DNA of 64,000 bases from Inquilinus sp042743185 (GCF_042743185.1 NZ_JBHYMS010000014.1:62001-126000), one strand, 5' to 3'. Shown: positions 32,974 through 41,586, numbered from the stretch's first letter. Notes: generated by a model from the sequence alone, not told the origin. Made by a program: numbers and translations.

Positions 32974-33564
32974 TCAGGAGGCCGCGTCCGCCGCTTGCAG
33001 GCCGAGGATGGCCTCGATCTGCCGGGTGACCGCGTCCATGTCGGCCATGCCGTCGACCGCCTTCAGGAGCCCCTTGTCGCGGTAATAGGGGATGATCGGC
33101 GCGGTCTGCTCGCGATAGACGCCGAGGCGCTTGCGCAGCGTCTCCTCGGTGTCGTCGGAGCGCTTCTCGGCCGACTGGGCGGCGCGGTTGGCGACCCGGG
33201 CGAACAGAGCCGCCTCGTCGACCTTCATCTCGATCACCACGGCCAGCGACTTGCCGTGCCGGCCCAGCATCTCGTCCAGCCCCTGGGCCTGGCGCACGGT
33301 GCGCGGGAAGCCGTCGAGGATGAAGCCGCGGTCGCAGTCGGGCTGCGCGATCCGCTCCGCGATCATGTCGAGCATGGTCTCGTCGGTGACCAGATCGCCG
33401 CGGTCCAGGACCTCCTTCACCTGCCGGCCCAGCGGCGTGCCGGCGGCGATCGCCGCCCGCAGCATGTCGCCGGTCGAGAGCTGCTTCAGCCCGTACCGAT
33501 CCTCCAGCCGTTTCGCCTGCGTCCCCTTCCCTGCCCCGGGCGGGCCCAACAGGATCAGATTCAT
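32974..33564 (-). CDS. adk: Adenylate kinase
   Basis: Interconverts ATP + AMP and 2 ADP. 196 residues, the short-LID form. P-loop GPPGAGKGT at 7-15, STGDMLR, and GFILDGFPRT are all present; the LID region (NRAAQSAEKRSDDTEETLRKRL) lacks the zinc Cys insertion of long forms. The start overlaps the secY stop by four bases. In most alphaproteobacteria rpsM follows; here an intrinsic terminator follows instead. Confidence 0.96.
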   Translation of the reverse strand: MNLILLGPPGAGKGTQAKRLEDRYGLKQLSTGDMLRAAIAAGTPLGRQVKEVLDRGDLVTDETMLDMIAERIAQPDCDRGFILDGFPRTVRQAQGLDEMLGRHGKSLAVVIEMKVDEAALFARVANRAAQSAEKRSDDTEETLRKRLGVYREQTAPIIPYYRDKGLLKAVDGMADMDAVTRQIEAILGLQAADAAS

Positions 33565-34913
33565 CGACGGCTCCCCCGCAGCTTCGATTTCTTGATCAGC
33601 CCTTCATACTGATGGGCCAGGAGATGGGAATGGACCTGGGCCACCGTGTCCATGGTGACCGTGACGACGATCAAGAGGCTGGTGCCGCCGAAGTAGAACG
33701 GCACCGCGTATTGCGACGTCAGGAACTCCGGCAGCAGGCAGACCACCGTCAGATAGGCGGCACCGATCACCGTGATCCGGGTCAGCACGTAGTCGATGTA
33801 GTCGGCGGTCGACTTGCCCGGGCGGATGCCGGGGATGAAGCCGCCATACTTCTTCAGGTTGTCGGCCGTCTCCTCCGGATTGAAGACGATCGCGGTGTAG
33901 AAGAAGCAGAAGAAGATGATCAGCCCGGCATAGAGCGCCATGAACAGCGGCTGGCCATGCGCCAGCTGGCTCGCGATCCAGGACACCCAGCCGCCGGCGC
34001 CTTCCGCCTGGTTGCCGGCGAAGCCGACCAGCGTCGCCGGCAGCAGCAGCAGCGACGAGGCGAAGATCGGCGGGATCACGCCCGAGGTGTTGAGCTTGAG
34101 CGGCAGGTGCGAGCTCTCGCCGCCGAACATGCGGTTGCCGACCTGGCGCTTCGGGTACTGCACCAGCAGGCGGCGCTGCGCCCGCTCCATGTAGACGATG
34201 AAGAAGATCACCGCCACGCAGAGCACCAGCAGCACCAGGATGACGAAGGGCGACAGCGCGCCGGTGCGCCCGAGCTCGAGCATCTGCACCAGGGCGTGCG
34301 GCAGCGAGGCGACGATGCCGGTGAAGATGATCAGCGAGATGCCGTTGCCGACGCCGCGCGAGGTGATCTGCTCGCCCAGCCACATCAGGAACATGGTGCC
34401 GCCGACGATGGTGACCACCGTGGTGAAGCGGAAGTACCAGCCGGGATCCACCACCGCCGCGCCGACCGAGCCGTGCACGCTCTCGAGGCCGACCGCCAGC
34501 GCATAGGCCTGGGCCGTGGCCAGCACCACCGTGAAGTAGCGGGTGTACTGGTTGATCTTCTTGCGCCCGGCCTCGCCCTCCTTCTTCAGCGCCTCGAGCG
34601 TCGGCGACACCGCCGTCAGGAGCTGGATGATGATGGAGGCCGAGATGTACGGCATGATGTTCAGGGCGAAGATCGTCATGCGGCCCAGCGCGCCGCCGGC
34701 GAACATGTTCAGGATGCCGAGGAGACCGCCGCCCTGCTGGGTGAAGATCTCCGACAGCACGCGGGGATCGATGCCCGGAATCGGCACATAGGTGCCGATG
34801 CGGTAGATGATCAGCGCGCCAAGGGTGAACCAGATGCGCTTGCGGAGCTCCGTGGCCTTGGCGAAGGCGCCGAAGTTCAGGTTCGCAGCGAGCTGTTCTG
34901 CAGCAGATGCCAT
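33561..34913 (-). CDS. secY: Preprotein translocase subunit SecY
   Basis: Central channel of the Sec translocon, ten membrane helices in 450 residues. Landmarks are the plug/TM2 region (FAGGALGRMTIFALNIMPYISASII), the cytoplasmic loop VYMERAQRRLLVQYPKR and the C-terminal GLIKKSKLRG. Start ATG 34913 begins MASAAEQLAANLNFGAF. An intrinsic terminator lies just upstream, between rplO and secY, so secY-adk may be expressed separately or by read-through. Confidence 0.96.
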   Translation of the reverse strand: MASAAEQLAANLNFGAFAKATELRKRIWFTLGALIIYRIGTYVPIPGIDPRVLSEIFTQQGGGLLGILNMFAGGALGRMTIFALNIMPYISASIIIQLLTAVSPTLEALKKEGEAGRKKINQYTRYFTVVLATAQAYALAVGLESVHGSVGAAVVDPGWYFRFTTVVTIVGGTMFLMWLGEQITSRGVGNGISLIIFTGIVASLPHALVQMLELGRTGALSPFVILVLLVLCVAVIFFIVYMERAQRRLLVQYPKRQVGNRMFGGESSHLPLKLNTSGVIPPIFASSLLLLPATLVGFAGNQAEGAGGWVSWIASQLAHGQPLFMALYAGLIIFFCFFYTAIVFNPEETADNLKKYGGFIPGIRPGKSTADYIDYVLTRITVIGAAYLTVVCLLPEFLTSQYAVPFYFGGTSLLIVVTVTMDTVAQVHSHLLAHQYEGLIKKSKLRGSRR

Positions 34914-34928
34914 GCACGGCCTCGAATG

Positions 34929-34965
34929 AAAAAGGCGGGGACTGCGAACATGCGCGGTCCCCGCC
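34929..34965 (-). terminator. Intrinsic terminator/attenuator between rplO and secY
   Basis: On the minus strand GGCGGGGAC (34965-34957) pairs with GTCCCCGCC (34942-34934) and is followed by five T. It lies inside the spc operon, 28 bases after the rplO stop and 15 before secY, so it would reduce transcription of secY-adk relative to the ribosomal genes. Confidence 0.75.
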
Positions 34966-34993
34966 CCTGTTTTACCCGCGTTGGACGGCGGCG

Positions 34994-35509
34994 TTAAGCC
35001 TGGGACGACGCCCCTGCGTCACTGTCGACAGCCTCGGCCGGGGCCGGGCTGGTCTGGACCACCGAGCCGCCGGCCTTCTCCACCGCCGCGACCGCAGCCG
35101 CCGAGGCGCTGTGGACGTGCAGGGTGACCTTGGCCGAGATCTCGCCCTTGGCCAGCAGACGGACGCCGTCGAGCGTCTTGGCGATCAGGCCGCCGGCGAC
35201 CAGCGCCTCGGCATCGACCGGCTTGGCCGCGTCGACGCGGCCGGCCTCGATCGCCTTCTGCAGGCGGCCGAGATTGACCACGGCGTAGTTCGACCGGAAC
35301 TTCTTGTTGTTGAAGCCCCGCTTCGGCAGCCGCATGTAGATCGGCATCTGGCCGCCTTCGAAGCCCTTGAGGGCGACGCCGGTACGGCTCTTCTGTCCCT
35401 TCACACCACGGCCGCCGGTCTTGCCCTTGCCGGAGCCGATGCCGCGACCGACGCGGATGCGCGACTTGCGCGCGCCCGCATTGTCGCGGAGATCGTTGAG
35501 TTTCGTCAT
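34994..35509 (-). CDS. rplO: 50S ribosomal protein L15
   Basis: 171 residues, longer than the usual 145-150 because of an acidic Ala/Ser/Pro tail (PAEAVDSDAGASSQA). The N-terminal glycine-rich RNA-binding stretch GRGIGSGKGKTGGRG and GFEGGQMPIYMRLPKRGF are typical. Last ribosomal gene before the intercistronic terminator and secY. Confidence 0.96.
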   Translation of the reverse strand: MTKLNDLRDNAGARKSRIRVGRGIGSGKGKTGGRGVKGQKSRTGVALKGFEGGQMPIYMRLPKRGFNNKKFRSNYAVVNLGRLQKAIEAGRVDAAKPVDAEALVAGGLIAKTLDGVRLLAKGEISAKVTLHVHSASAAAVAAVEKAGGSVVQTSPAPAEAVDSDAGASSQA

Positions 35510-35535
35510 GATTGCTCCTCAGGAACAGACGGGCC

Positions 35536-35727
35536 TCAGCCCGCCTGCTCGACCCGCACCAGGTGCTTGACCTTCTCGATCATCCCGCGCACCGCCGGAG
35601 TGTCCTCCAGCTCGCGGGTGCGATGCAGCTTGTTGAGGCCGAGGCCGACCAGCGTCTGGCGCTGGTCCTGCCGGCGGCCGATCGGGCTGCCGATCTGGGT
35701 GACGATCACGGTCGACTTGTCAGCCAT
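35536..35727 (-). CDS. rpmD: 50S ribosomal protein L30
   Basis: 63 residues from ATG 35727 (MADKSTVIVTQIGSPIGRR), the normal L30 length; an upstream in-frame ATG at 35754 lies inside rpsE and is not needed. GLGLNKLHRTRELEDTPAVRGMI is diagnostic. The start overlaps the end of rpsE by eight bases. Confidence 0.95.
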   Translation of the reverse strand: MADKSTVIVTQIGSPIGRRQDQRQTLVGLGLNKLHRTRELEDTPAVRGMIEKVKHLVRVEQAG

Positions 35728-36328
35728 TCGCGGCCTCCACCACCTCGACGCCACCCTCGCGCTTGCCCGCCGGGCTGCCGATGATGTCGGCGACGCGCTT
35801 GCCGCGCCGGGCGGCGACGGCCCGCGGGCCCTCGATCGTCCGCAGCGCCTCGAAGGTCGCCTTGATCATGTTGTGCGGGTTCGACGTGCCGATCGACTTG
35901 GCGACGACGTCCTGGACGCCCAGCGCCTCGAAGATCGCGCGCATCGGGCCGCCGGCGATGATCCCGGTGCCCTGGGTGGCGCTGCGGAGCTGGACCTTGC
36001 CGGCGCCGAAGTGACCCAGGATGTCGTGATGCAGCGTCCGGCCCTCGCGCAGGGGAACACGGATCATGCTGCGCTTCGCCTGCTCGGTCGCCTTGCGGAT
36101 CGCCTCCGGCACCTCACGGGCCTTGCCCGAGCCGTAACCGACCCGACCGCGGCCGTCGCCGGTGACCACCAGGGCGGCGAAGCCGAAGCGCCGGCCGCCC
36201 TTCACCACCTTCGCGACGCGGTTGATGTGGACGAGCTTCTCGATCAGCTCCTCACCGGCATCCCGCTCGCTCGGGCGCTTGTCGCCACGATCCCGAGGAC
36301 CGCGCGAGTCTCTGCTTTCGCGTGCCAT
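35720..36328 (-). CDS. rpsE: 30S ribosomal protein S5
   Basis: 202 residues, with a basic N-terminal extension (RESRDSRGPRDRGDKRPSERDAGE) of the kind seen in alphaproteobacteria. The S5 double-stranded RNA-binding motif follows (LVHINRVAKVVKGGRRFGF) and the C-terminal domain (GGPMRAIFEALGVQDVVAKS). It takes part in decoding fidelity. Overlaps rpmD. Confidence 0.96.
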   Translation of the reverse strand: MARESRDSRGPRDRGDKRPSERDAGEELIEKLVHINRVAKVVKGGRRFGFAALVVTGDGRGRVGYGSGKAREVPEAIRKATEQAKRSMIRVPLREGRTLHHDILGHFGAGKVQLRSATQGTGIIAGGPMRAIFEALGVQDVVAKSIGTSNPHNMIKATFEALRTIEGPRAVAARRGKRVADIIGSPAGKREGGVEVVEAANG

Positions 36329-36339
36329 ACGCGTGCTCC

Positions 36340-36705
36340 TCAGAAGTCCAGGCCGCCCTCACGGGCGGCATCGGCTAGGGCCTTGACCCGGCCGTGATAC
36401 AGGTAGTGTCCACGATCGAACACGACCTTGTCGACGCCGGCCGCCTTGGCGCGCTCCGCGAGGAGCTTGCCGACCGCGGCCGCGGCCTCGATGGTGGCGC
36501 CGGTCTTCAGCGACCCGCGCAGGTCCTTCTCGATCGACGAGGCGGCGGCAAGGGTCTTGCCGGCCTGGTCGTCGATGACCTGGGCGTAGATCTGCTTGGA
36601 GGACCGGAACACGGACAGGCGAACCCGGCCATAGCGGGCCTGGCTCAGCTTGTGGCGGAGACGCTCCTTGCGGCGCTCGCGCAGCTCGTTGGTCTTGGTG
36701 GTCAT
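36340..36705 (-). CDS. rplR: 50S ribosomal protein L18
   Basis: 121 residues from ATG 36705 (MTTKTNELRERRKERLRHKL); binds 5S rRNA. The RLSVFRSSKQIYAQVIDD strand and the C-terminal VDKVVFDRGHYLYHGRVKALADAAREGGLDF are canonical. Eleven bases separate it from rplF. Confidence 0.96.
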   Translation of the reverse strand: MTTKTNELRERRKERLRHKLSQARYGRVRLSVFRSSKQIYAQVIDDQAGKTLAAASSIEKDLRGSLKTGATIEAAAAVGKLLAERAKAAGVDKVVFDRGHYLYHGRVKALADAAREGGLDF

Positions 36706-36716
36706 CCCGGCCGTCC

Positions 36717-37250
36717 TTACTTCTTCTTGCCTTCTTTGCGCAGGATGGTCTCGGTCTCGTACTTGATGCCCTTGCCCTTGAAGGGCTCGGGCTTCTTGTA
36801 CCCGCGGATTTCCGCGGCGACCTGACCGACGCGCTGCTTGTCGAAGCCGGTGATCGAGATGGAGGTCGGCTTCTCGCACTTGATCGCGATCCCCTCGGGG
36901 ATCGCGTAGCGCACCTCATGGCTGAAGCCGAGCGTCAGCACCAGCTCCTTGCCCTGGACCGCGGCGCGGTAACCGACGCCGTTGATCTCGAGGTTGGTGG
37001 TGAAGCCCGTGCTGACCCCGACCACCATGTTGTTGATCAGGGTGCGGCTGGTGGCCCACATGGTCTGCGCCAGGCGCGACTGGCTCTTCGGCTCGACCTT
37101 GATCGCGCCGTCTTCCATCGAGACCTTGATCTCGTCGTTGACCGCGAGCTTGAGCTGGCCGAGCTTGCCCTTGACCGAGACGGCCTGGCCCGAGACCGAA
37201 GCGTCGACCCCGGCCGGCACCTTGACCGCGTGTTTGCCGATTCGTGACAT
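36717..37250 (-). CDS. rplF: 50S ribosomal protein L6
   Basis: 177 residues, normal length. MSRIGKHAVKVPAGVDASV at the start, NMVVGVSTGFTTNLEINGVGYRA and the C-terminal EPFKGKGIKYETE are typical of L6, which lies near the factor-binding site of the large subunit. Confidence 0.96.
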   Translation of the reverse strand: MSRIGKHAVKVPAGVDASVSGQAVSVKGKLGQLKLAVNDEIKVSMEDGAIKVEPKSQSRLAQTMWATSRTLINNMVVGVSTGFTTNLEINGVGYRAAVQGKELVLTLGFSHEVRYAIPEGIAIKCEKPTSISITGFDKQRVGQVAAEIRGYKKPEPFKGKGIKYETETILRKEGKKK

Positions 37251-37261
37251 CGCCGGTCTCC

Positions 37262-37660
37262 TCAGAACACGCGGGCGAGGATCTCGCCGCCGACATTGGC
37301 GGCGCGGGCCTCGACATCCGACATCACGCCGCGCGGCGTCGACAGGATGGAGATGCCCAGCCCGTTGTACACCTTCGGCAGGTCCTTGATGCCCGAGTAG
37401 ACGCGGCGGCCCGGCTTCGACACGCGGTCGATGCGCTTGATCGCCGGCTGGCCCTCGGCATATTTCAGCTCGACCTTGATGGCCGCGATGCCGGTGCTGA
37501 CCTCATGGGTCTCGTAGCCGCGGATGTAGCCCTCGCGCTTCAGCACGTCGAGGACGTTGGCCCGCAGCTTCGAGGCCGGGGTCTCGATCACGGCCTTGCC
37601 GGCCCGCTGGCCGTTGCGGATACGGGTGAGCAGATCGCCCAACGGATCACTCAGCGACAT
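37262..37660 (-). CDS. rpsH: 30S ribosomal protein S8
   Basis: 132 residues. MSLSDPLGDLLTRIRNGQRAG and the C-terminal GLGISILSTPRGVMSDVEAR mark S8, a primary 16S rRNA binder. In E. coli S8 is the translational regulator of the spc operon; whether that holds here is not visible. Confidence 0.96.
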   Translation of the reverse strand: MSLSDPLGDLLTRIRNGQRAGKAVIETPASKLRANVLDVLKREGYIRGYETHEVSTGIAAIKVELKYAEGQPAIKRIDRVSKPGRRVYSGIKDLPKVYNGLGISILSTPRGVMSDVEARAANVGGEILARVF

Positions 37661-37672
37661 AATCCGTACTCC

Positions 37673-37978
37673 TTACCAGCTCGACTTGGTCATGCCGGGG
37701 ATCTGCCCGCGCGAGGCCAGCTCGCGCAGCGCGATACGGCTCAACTTGAAGCGCCGGTAGAAGGCCTTCGGGCGACCGGTCAGCTCGCACCGGTTGTGGA
37801 TGCGCACCGGAGAGGAATTCCGCGGCAGCTCCGCCAGCTTCAGGCGGGCGGTGAAGCGGTCTTCCATCGGCAGGCTTTGGTCGTTGGCGATCGACTTCAG
37901 GCGCTCGCGGCGGCCGGCGAACGCCTTCGCCAGCTTCTCGCGACGCTTGTTCTTCTCGACCGAGCTCTTCTTGGCCAT
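37673..37978 (-). CDS. rpsN: 30S ribosomal protein S14 (zinc-free form)
   Basis: 101 residues, the long form without the Cys zinc site. NRCELTGRPKAFYRRFKLSRI and the C-terminal LASRGQIPGMTKSSW are canonical; only one Cys is present in the motif region, so it is the C-minus paralogue type. Confidence 0.96.
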   Translation of the reverse strand: MAKKSSVEKNKRREKLAKAFAGRRERLKSIANDQSLPMEDRFTARLKLAELPRNSSPVRIHNRCELTGRPKAFYRRFKLSRIALRELASRGQIPGMTKSSW

Positions 37979-37995
37979 GATCTATCCTTGCTCGT

Positions 37996-38535
37996 TCAGC
38001 TGACGAACGGGAAGTCGAAGGCCTTGAGGAGTGCACGCGCCTCCTCGTCGGTCTTCGCGCTCGTCACGATAACGATGTCCATTCCCCGCACCGTCTCGAT
38101 CTTGTCGTAGTCGATCTCGGGGAACACGATCTGCTCCTTGATGCCGAGGGCGTAGTTGCCCCGGCCGTCGAAGGACTTGGGCGACAGGCCGCGGAAGTCG
38201 CGGACCCGCGGCAGGGCGATGTTCACCAGGCGGTCCAGGAACTCGTACATCCGCTCGCGGCGCAGAGTGACCTTGGTGCCGATCGACATGCCTTCGCGCA
38301 GCTTGTAGACCGCGATCGACTTCCGGGCCTTCGTGATCACCGGCTTCTGGCCGGAGATCAGCGTCAGCTCGGACGCGGCCGCCTGGATCTTCTTGCTGTC
38401 GGCGACGGCATCGCCGACGCCCATGTTGATGATGATCTTCTCGATCCGCGGCACCTGCAGGTCGTTCGCGTAGGCGAAGTCCTGCTTCAGCTTCGGCCGG
38501 ATGACCTTGTCGTAGTGGGATTTGAGACGGGACAT
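37996..38535 (-). CDS. rplE: 50S ribosomal protein L5
   Basis: 179 residues from ATG 38535 (MSRLKSHYDKVIRPKL); a GTG at 38547 overlapping the rplX stop is possible but less likely. 5S rRNA-binding protein with IEKIIINMGVGDAVADSK, RDFRGLSPKSFDGRGNYALG and the C-terminal TSAKTDEEARALLKAF. Confidence 0.95.
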   Translation of the reverse strand: MSRLKSHYDKVIRPKLKQDFAYANDLQVPRIEKIIINMGVGDAVADSKKIQAAASELTLISGQKPVITKARKSIAVYKLREGMSIGTKVTLRRERMYEFLDRLVNIALPRVRDFRGLSPKSFDGRGNYALGIKEQIVFPEIDYDKIETVRGMDIVIVTSAKTDEEARALLKAFDFPFVS

Positions 38536-38543
38536 GGCCACCC

Positions 38544-38861
38544 TCACCGATCAATCACTTCGCCGGAGGCCTTGGCGACCCGGACCTTGCGGCCGTCCTC
38601 GAGCGTCTTGAAGCCGACGCGGGTCGGCTGGCCGCTCTTCGGGTCGACATGCGCCACGTTCGAGACGTGCAGCGCAGCCTCCTGCTCCACGATCCCGCCC
38701 TGCGTCTTCGCGGACTGGCGGGTGTGGCGCTTCACGATGTTCACGCCGCGGACGACGACGCGGTCGTCGGCCGGACGGACCTCGATGACCTCGCCCTTCT
38801 TGCCCTTGTCACGGCCGGCGAGGACGACGACCTGGTCGCCTTTCTTGATCTTCGCAGCCAT
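38544..38861 (-). CDS. rplX: 50S ribosomal protein L24
   Basis: 105 residues from ATG 38861, whose ATGA overlaps the rplN stop. The KOW motif KKGDQVVVLAGRDKGKKGEV is at the start; VRGVNIVKRHTRQSAKTQGGI follows. Assembly initiator of the large subunit. Confidence 0.95.
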   Translation of the reverse strand: MAAKIKKGDQVVVLAGRDKGKKGEVIEVRPADDRVVVRGVNIVKRHTRQSAKTQGGIVEQEAALHVSNVAHVDPKSGQPTRVGFKTLEDGRKVRVAKASGEVIDR

Positions 38862-39229
38862 CACAGCACCTCGGGAGCCAGCGAGATGATCTTCATGAAC
38901 TTCCTGGCCCGCAGCTCGCGAGTCACGGGCCCGAAGATGCGGGTGCCGACCGGCTCGCCCTGCTTGTTGATCAGCACGGCCGCGTTGCGGTCGAACTTGA
39001 TCGTCGAGCCATCCGGGCGGCGCAGTTCCTTGGCGGTCCGAACGATGACGGCGCGATGCACGTCACCCTTCTTCACGCGGCCCCGCGGAATCGCCTCCTT
39101 GATCGACACGACGATGACGTCGCCGACGGTGGCGGTCCGGCGGTGGGAACCGCCCAGCACCTTGATGCACATCACCCGACGGGCGCCGGAATTGTCGGCG
39201 ACGTCCAGATTCGTCTGCATCTGAATCAT
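38861..39229 (-). CDS. rplN: 50S ribosomal protein L14
   Basis: 122 residues, exactly the family length. MIQMQTNLDVADNSGARRVM at the start and RAVIVRTAKELRRPDGS in the middle are invariant L14 features. Confidence 0.97.
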   Translation of the reverse strand: MIQMQTNLDVADNSGARRVMCIKVLGGSHRRTATVGDVIVVSIKEAIPRGRVKKGDVHRAVIVRTAKELRRPDGSTIKFDRNAAVLINKQGEPVGTRIFGPVTRELRARKFMKIISLAPEVL

Positions 39230-39232
39230 GGT

Positions 39233-39514
39233 TTACGCTCCCGAAACAGCGGGGTCGGCCGACACGCCCAGGGCGCTGGCCTCGGTCTCGGACAGGACGA
39301 GCCAGGACTTCCGCTTGCTGATCGGCCGGGTCTCGATGATCGAGACGCGGTCGCCGACCTTGCAAACGTTGGCCTCGTCGTGGGCGAGGTACCGCTTGGT
39401 CCGCTTGATGAACTTCTTGTAGACCGGGTGCATCAGGTTGCGTTCGACGAGGACCGTGACGGTCTTGTCAGTCTTGTCGGACACAACCGTCCCGATGAGC
39501 ACGCGCCGCGGCAT
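39233..39514 (-). CDS. rpsQ: 30S ribosomal protein S17
   Basis: 93 residues. MPRRVLIGTVVSDKTDKTVTV and KKFIKRTKRYLAHDEAN mark S17; the C-terminal ISKRKSWLVLSETE segment is followed by a short tail. Three bases from rplN. Confidence 0.96.
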   Translation of the reverse strand: MPRRVLIGTVVSDKTDKTVTVLVERNLMHPVYKKFIKRTKRYLAHDEANVCKVGDRVSIIETRPISKRKSWLVLSETEASALGVSADPAVSGA

Positions 39515-39528
39515 GGCTCACAATCCTC

Positions 39529-39735
39529 TTACTTGGCCGGCGCGGCATCCTTGCCGCGCTGGCCCATGACGGTCTTGATGCGCGCGATGTCGCGACGCAC
39601 GACGCGAACCCGCGCCGTGTTCTCGAGCTGGCCCGACGCGGCCTGGAAGCGCAGGTTGAACTGCTCCTTCTTCAGCGCGAGCAGATCGTCCTTCAGCTGG
39701 TCCGGCGTCTTGGCGCGGACGTCTTCGATATCCAT
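39529..39735 (-). CDS. rpmC: 50S ribosomal protein L29
   Basis: 68 residues from ATG 39735 (MDIEDVRAKTPDQLKDDL). Two-helix L29 fold with LKKEQFNLRFQAASGQLENTAR and RVVRRDIARIKTVM. A longer open frame upstream is only the shadow of rplP. Two bases from the rplP stop. Confidence 0.95.
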   Translation of the reverse strand: MDIEDVRAKTPDQLKDDLLALKKEQFNLRFQAASGQLENTARVRVVRRDIARIKTVMGQRGKDAAPAK

Positions 39736-39737
39736 GG

Positions 39738-40157
39738 TCAGACCTCCTCTCCAAGGCGGGCAATGAACTTGCAGGCGATCGGCAGCTTGGCGGCGGCCAG
39801 GGCGAAGGCTTCCTTCGCCAGGTCGCCGGGCACGCCGTCGAGCTCGAACATGACGCGGCCGGGCTTGACCTTGGCGGCCCAGAACTCCGGCGCGCCCTTG
39901 CCCGAACCCATGCGGACTTCGGCAGGCTTCGACGACACGGGCACGTCCGGGAAAATCCGGATCCAGACCCGGCCCTGACGCTTGATGTGGCGGGTGATCG
40001 CGCGGCGGGCCGCCTCGATCTGCCGCGCCGTCAGCCGGGCCGGCTCCTGCGCCTTCAGGCCGTAGGCGCCGAAGTTCAGCGTGGTGCCGCCCTTCGCAAC
40101 GCCGTGGATCCGGCCCTTGTGCTGCTTGCGGTACTTGGTGCGCTTGGGACTCAGCAT
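39738..40157 (-). CDS. rplP: 50S ribosomal protein L16
   Basis: 139 residues. MLSPKRTKYRKQHKGRIHG at the start, GAYGLKAQEPARLTARQIEA, and VRMGSGKGAPEFWAAKVKPG are canonical. L16 lies by the A-site tRNA. Confidence 0.97.
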   Translation of the reverse strand: MLSPKRTKYRKQHKGRIHGVAKGGTTLNFGAYGLKAQEPARLTARQIEAARRAITRHIKRQGRVWIRIFPDVPVSSKPAEVRMGSGKGAPEFWAAKVKPGRVMFELDGVPGDLAKEAFALAAAKLPIACKFIARLGEEV

Positions 40158-40162
40158 GATCC

Positions 40163-40915
40163 TCAGCCCTCCCGACCGCGATCGCGATCGCGGCCACGAC
40201 GGTCGTCACGACGATCGCCACGCTCCGGCCGGGCCGAAGACGGGCCGGCGGCCGCCTCGGCCGCCCGCTTGTCCTGGGCCATCGGGTCATGGGCGAGGAT
40301 CTCGCCCTTGAACACCCAGACCTTGACGCCGCAGGTGCCGTAGGTGGTCTTCGCCGTCGCCGTGCCGTAATCGACATCGGCGCGCAGCGTGTGCAGGGGC
40401 ACGCGGCCCTCGCGGTACCACTCGGTGCGGGCGATCTCGGCGCCGCCGAGGCGGCCGCCGCAGTTGATGCGGATGCCCTGGGCGCCCAGGCGCATCGCGT
40501 TCTGCACCGCGCGCTTCATGGCGCGGCGGAACGCCACGCGGCGCTCGAGCTGGTTGGCGATGTTCTCGGCGACCAGCTTGGCGTCGATCTCCGGCTTGCG
40601 GATCTCGACGATGTTCAAGCTGACCTCGCTGCCGGCCATCTTCGCCAGCTCCTGGCGGAGCTTCTCGATGTCGGCGCCCTTCTTGCCGATCACCACGCCC
40701 GGACGGGCGGTGTAGACCGTGACGCGCGCCTTCTTCGCCGGCCGCTCGATGACGATGCGGCTGATGCCCGCCTGGGCCAGACGCTTCTCGAGGAACTCGC
40801 GGATCTTGAGATCGGCGTGCAGCAGGCCGGCATAGTCCTTGGTCGCGAACCAGCGCGAATCCCAAGTCCGGTTGATGCCGACCCGAAGGCCGATCGGATT
40901 GACTTTCTGACCCAT
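40163..40915 (-). CDS. rpsC: 30S ribosomal protein S3
   Basis: 250 residues, longer than the 230-235 usual in enterics because of a highly charged C-terminal tail rich in Arg, Asp and Gly (GDRRDDRRGRDRDRGREG). The KH domain has VVIGKKGADIEKLRQEL, and the S3 C-terminal domain has INCGGRLGGAEIARTEWYREG. The start overlaps the rplV stop by one base. Confidence 0.96.
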   Translation of the reverse strand: MGQKVNPIGLRVGINRTWDSRWFATKDYAGLLHADLKIREFLEKRLAQAGISRIVIERPAKKARVTVYTARPGVVIGKKGADIEKLRQELAKMAGSEVSLNIVEIRKPEIDAKLVAENIANQLERRVAFRRAMKRAVQNAMRLGAQGIRINCGGRLGGAEIARTEWYREGRVPLHTLRADVDYGTATAKTTYGTCGVKVWVFKGEILAHDPMAQDKRAAEAAAGPSSARPERGDRRDDRRGRDRDRGREG

Positions 40916-41292
40916 TACGCCGTCTCCCGCTCCCGGACGATGACCGTCAGGTTCGACCAGAGCTTCTCGATGCGGGACGCACGGCCGCGGGCGCGGGCAT
41001 GGAACCGCTTCATGACGATCTGCCGCCCGACATAGGCCTCGGCGACGTAGAGCCGATCGACGTCCAGCTGGTGATTGTTCTCGGCATTGGCGATCGCCGA
41101 CTGCAGCACCTTCTTCACGTCGTCGGCGATGCGACGGCGGGAGAAGGTGAGCTCGGCCAGCGCCTTGGCCGCATCCTTGCCTCGGATCGACTGAGCGACG
41201 AGGTTCAGCTTGCGGGGGCTGGTGCGCAGCGTCTTCGCAAACGCGCGCGCCTCATTCTCCGCAAGGCGAGGGGGGTTCTTCTCCTGTCCCAT
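40915..41292 (-). CDS. rplV: 50S ribosomal protein L22
   Basis: 125 residues. RTSPRKLNLVAQSIRGKDAAKAL and the exit-tunnel loop VDRLYVAEAYVGRQIVMKRFHARARGRAS are typical; the extended loop is where macrolide-resistance changes arise, and it looks wild type. Three bases from rpsS. Confidence 0.96.
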   Translation of the reverse strand: MGQEKNPPRLAENEARAFAKTLRTSPRKLNLVAQSIRGKDAAKALAELTFSRRRIADDVKKVLQSAIANAENNHQLDVDRLYVAEAYVGRQIVMKRFHARARGRASRIEKLWSNLTVIVRERETA

Positions 41293-41295
41293 CGC

Positions 41296-41574
41296 TTACT
41301 TCCTCTTCGACTTCTTGTCCGACGCGTGGCCGTAGTACGTCCGCGTCGGCGAGAACTCGCCGAACTTGTGCCCGACCATGTTCTCGTTGACCACGACCGG
41401 CAGGAACTTCTGCCCGTTGTAGACACCGAAGGTCAGGCCGACGAACTGCGGCAGGATGGTCGAGCGACGCGACCAGATCTTGATGATCTCGTTCCGGCCC
41501 GACGAGCGCGACTTGTCCGCCTTCTTCAGCAGATAGCCGTCGACGAACGGGCCCTTCCAAACGGAGCGTGCCAC
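41296..41574 (-). CDS. rpsS: 30S ribosomal protein S19
   Basis: 92 residues, normal. ARSVWKGPFVDGYLLKKADK, then VGHKFGEFSPTRTYYGHASDKKSKRK at the end. Binds the 30S head near the A site. Confidence 0.97.
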   Translation of the reverse strand: MARSVWKGPFVDGYLLKKADKSRSSGRNEIIKIWSRRSTILPQFVGLTFGVYNGQKFLPVVVNENMVGHKFGEFSPTRTYYGHASDKKSKRK

Positions 41575-41586
41575 CGTCGCTCTCCC

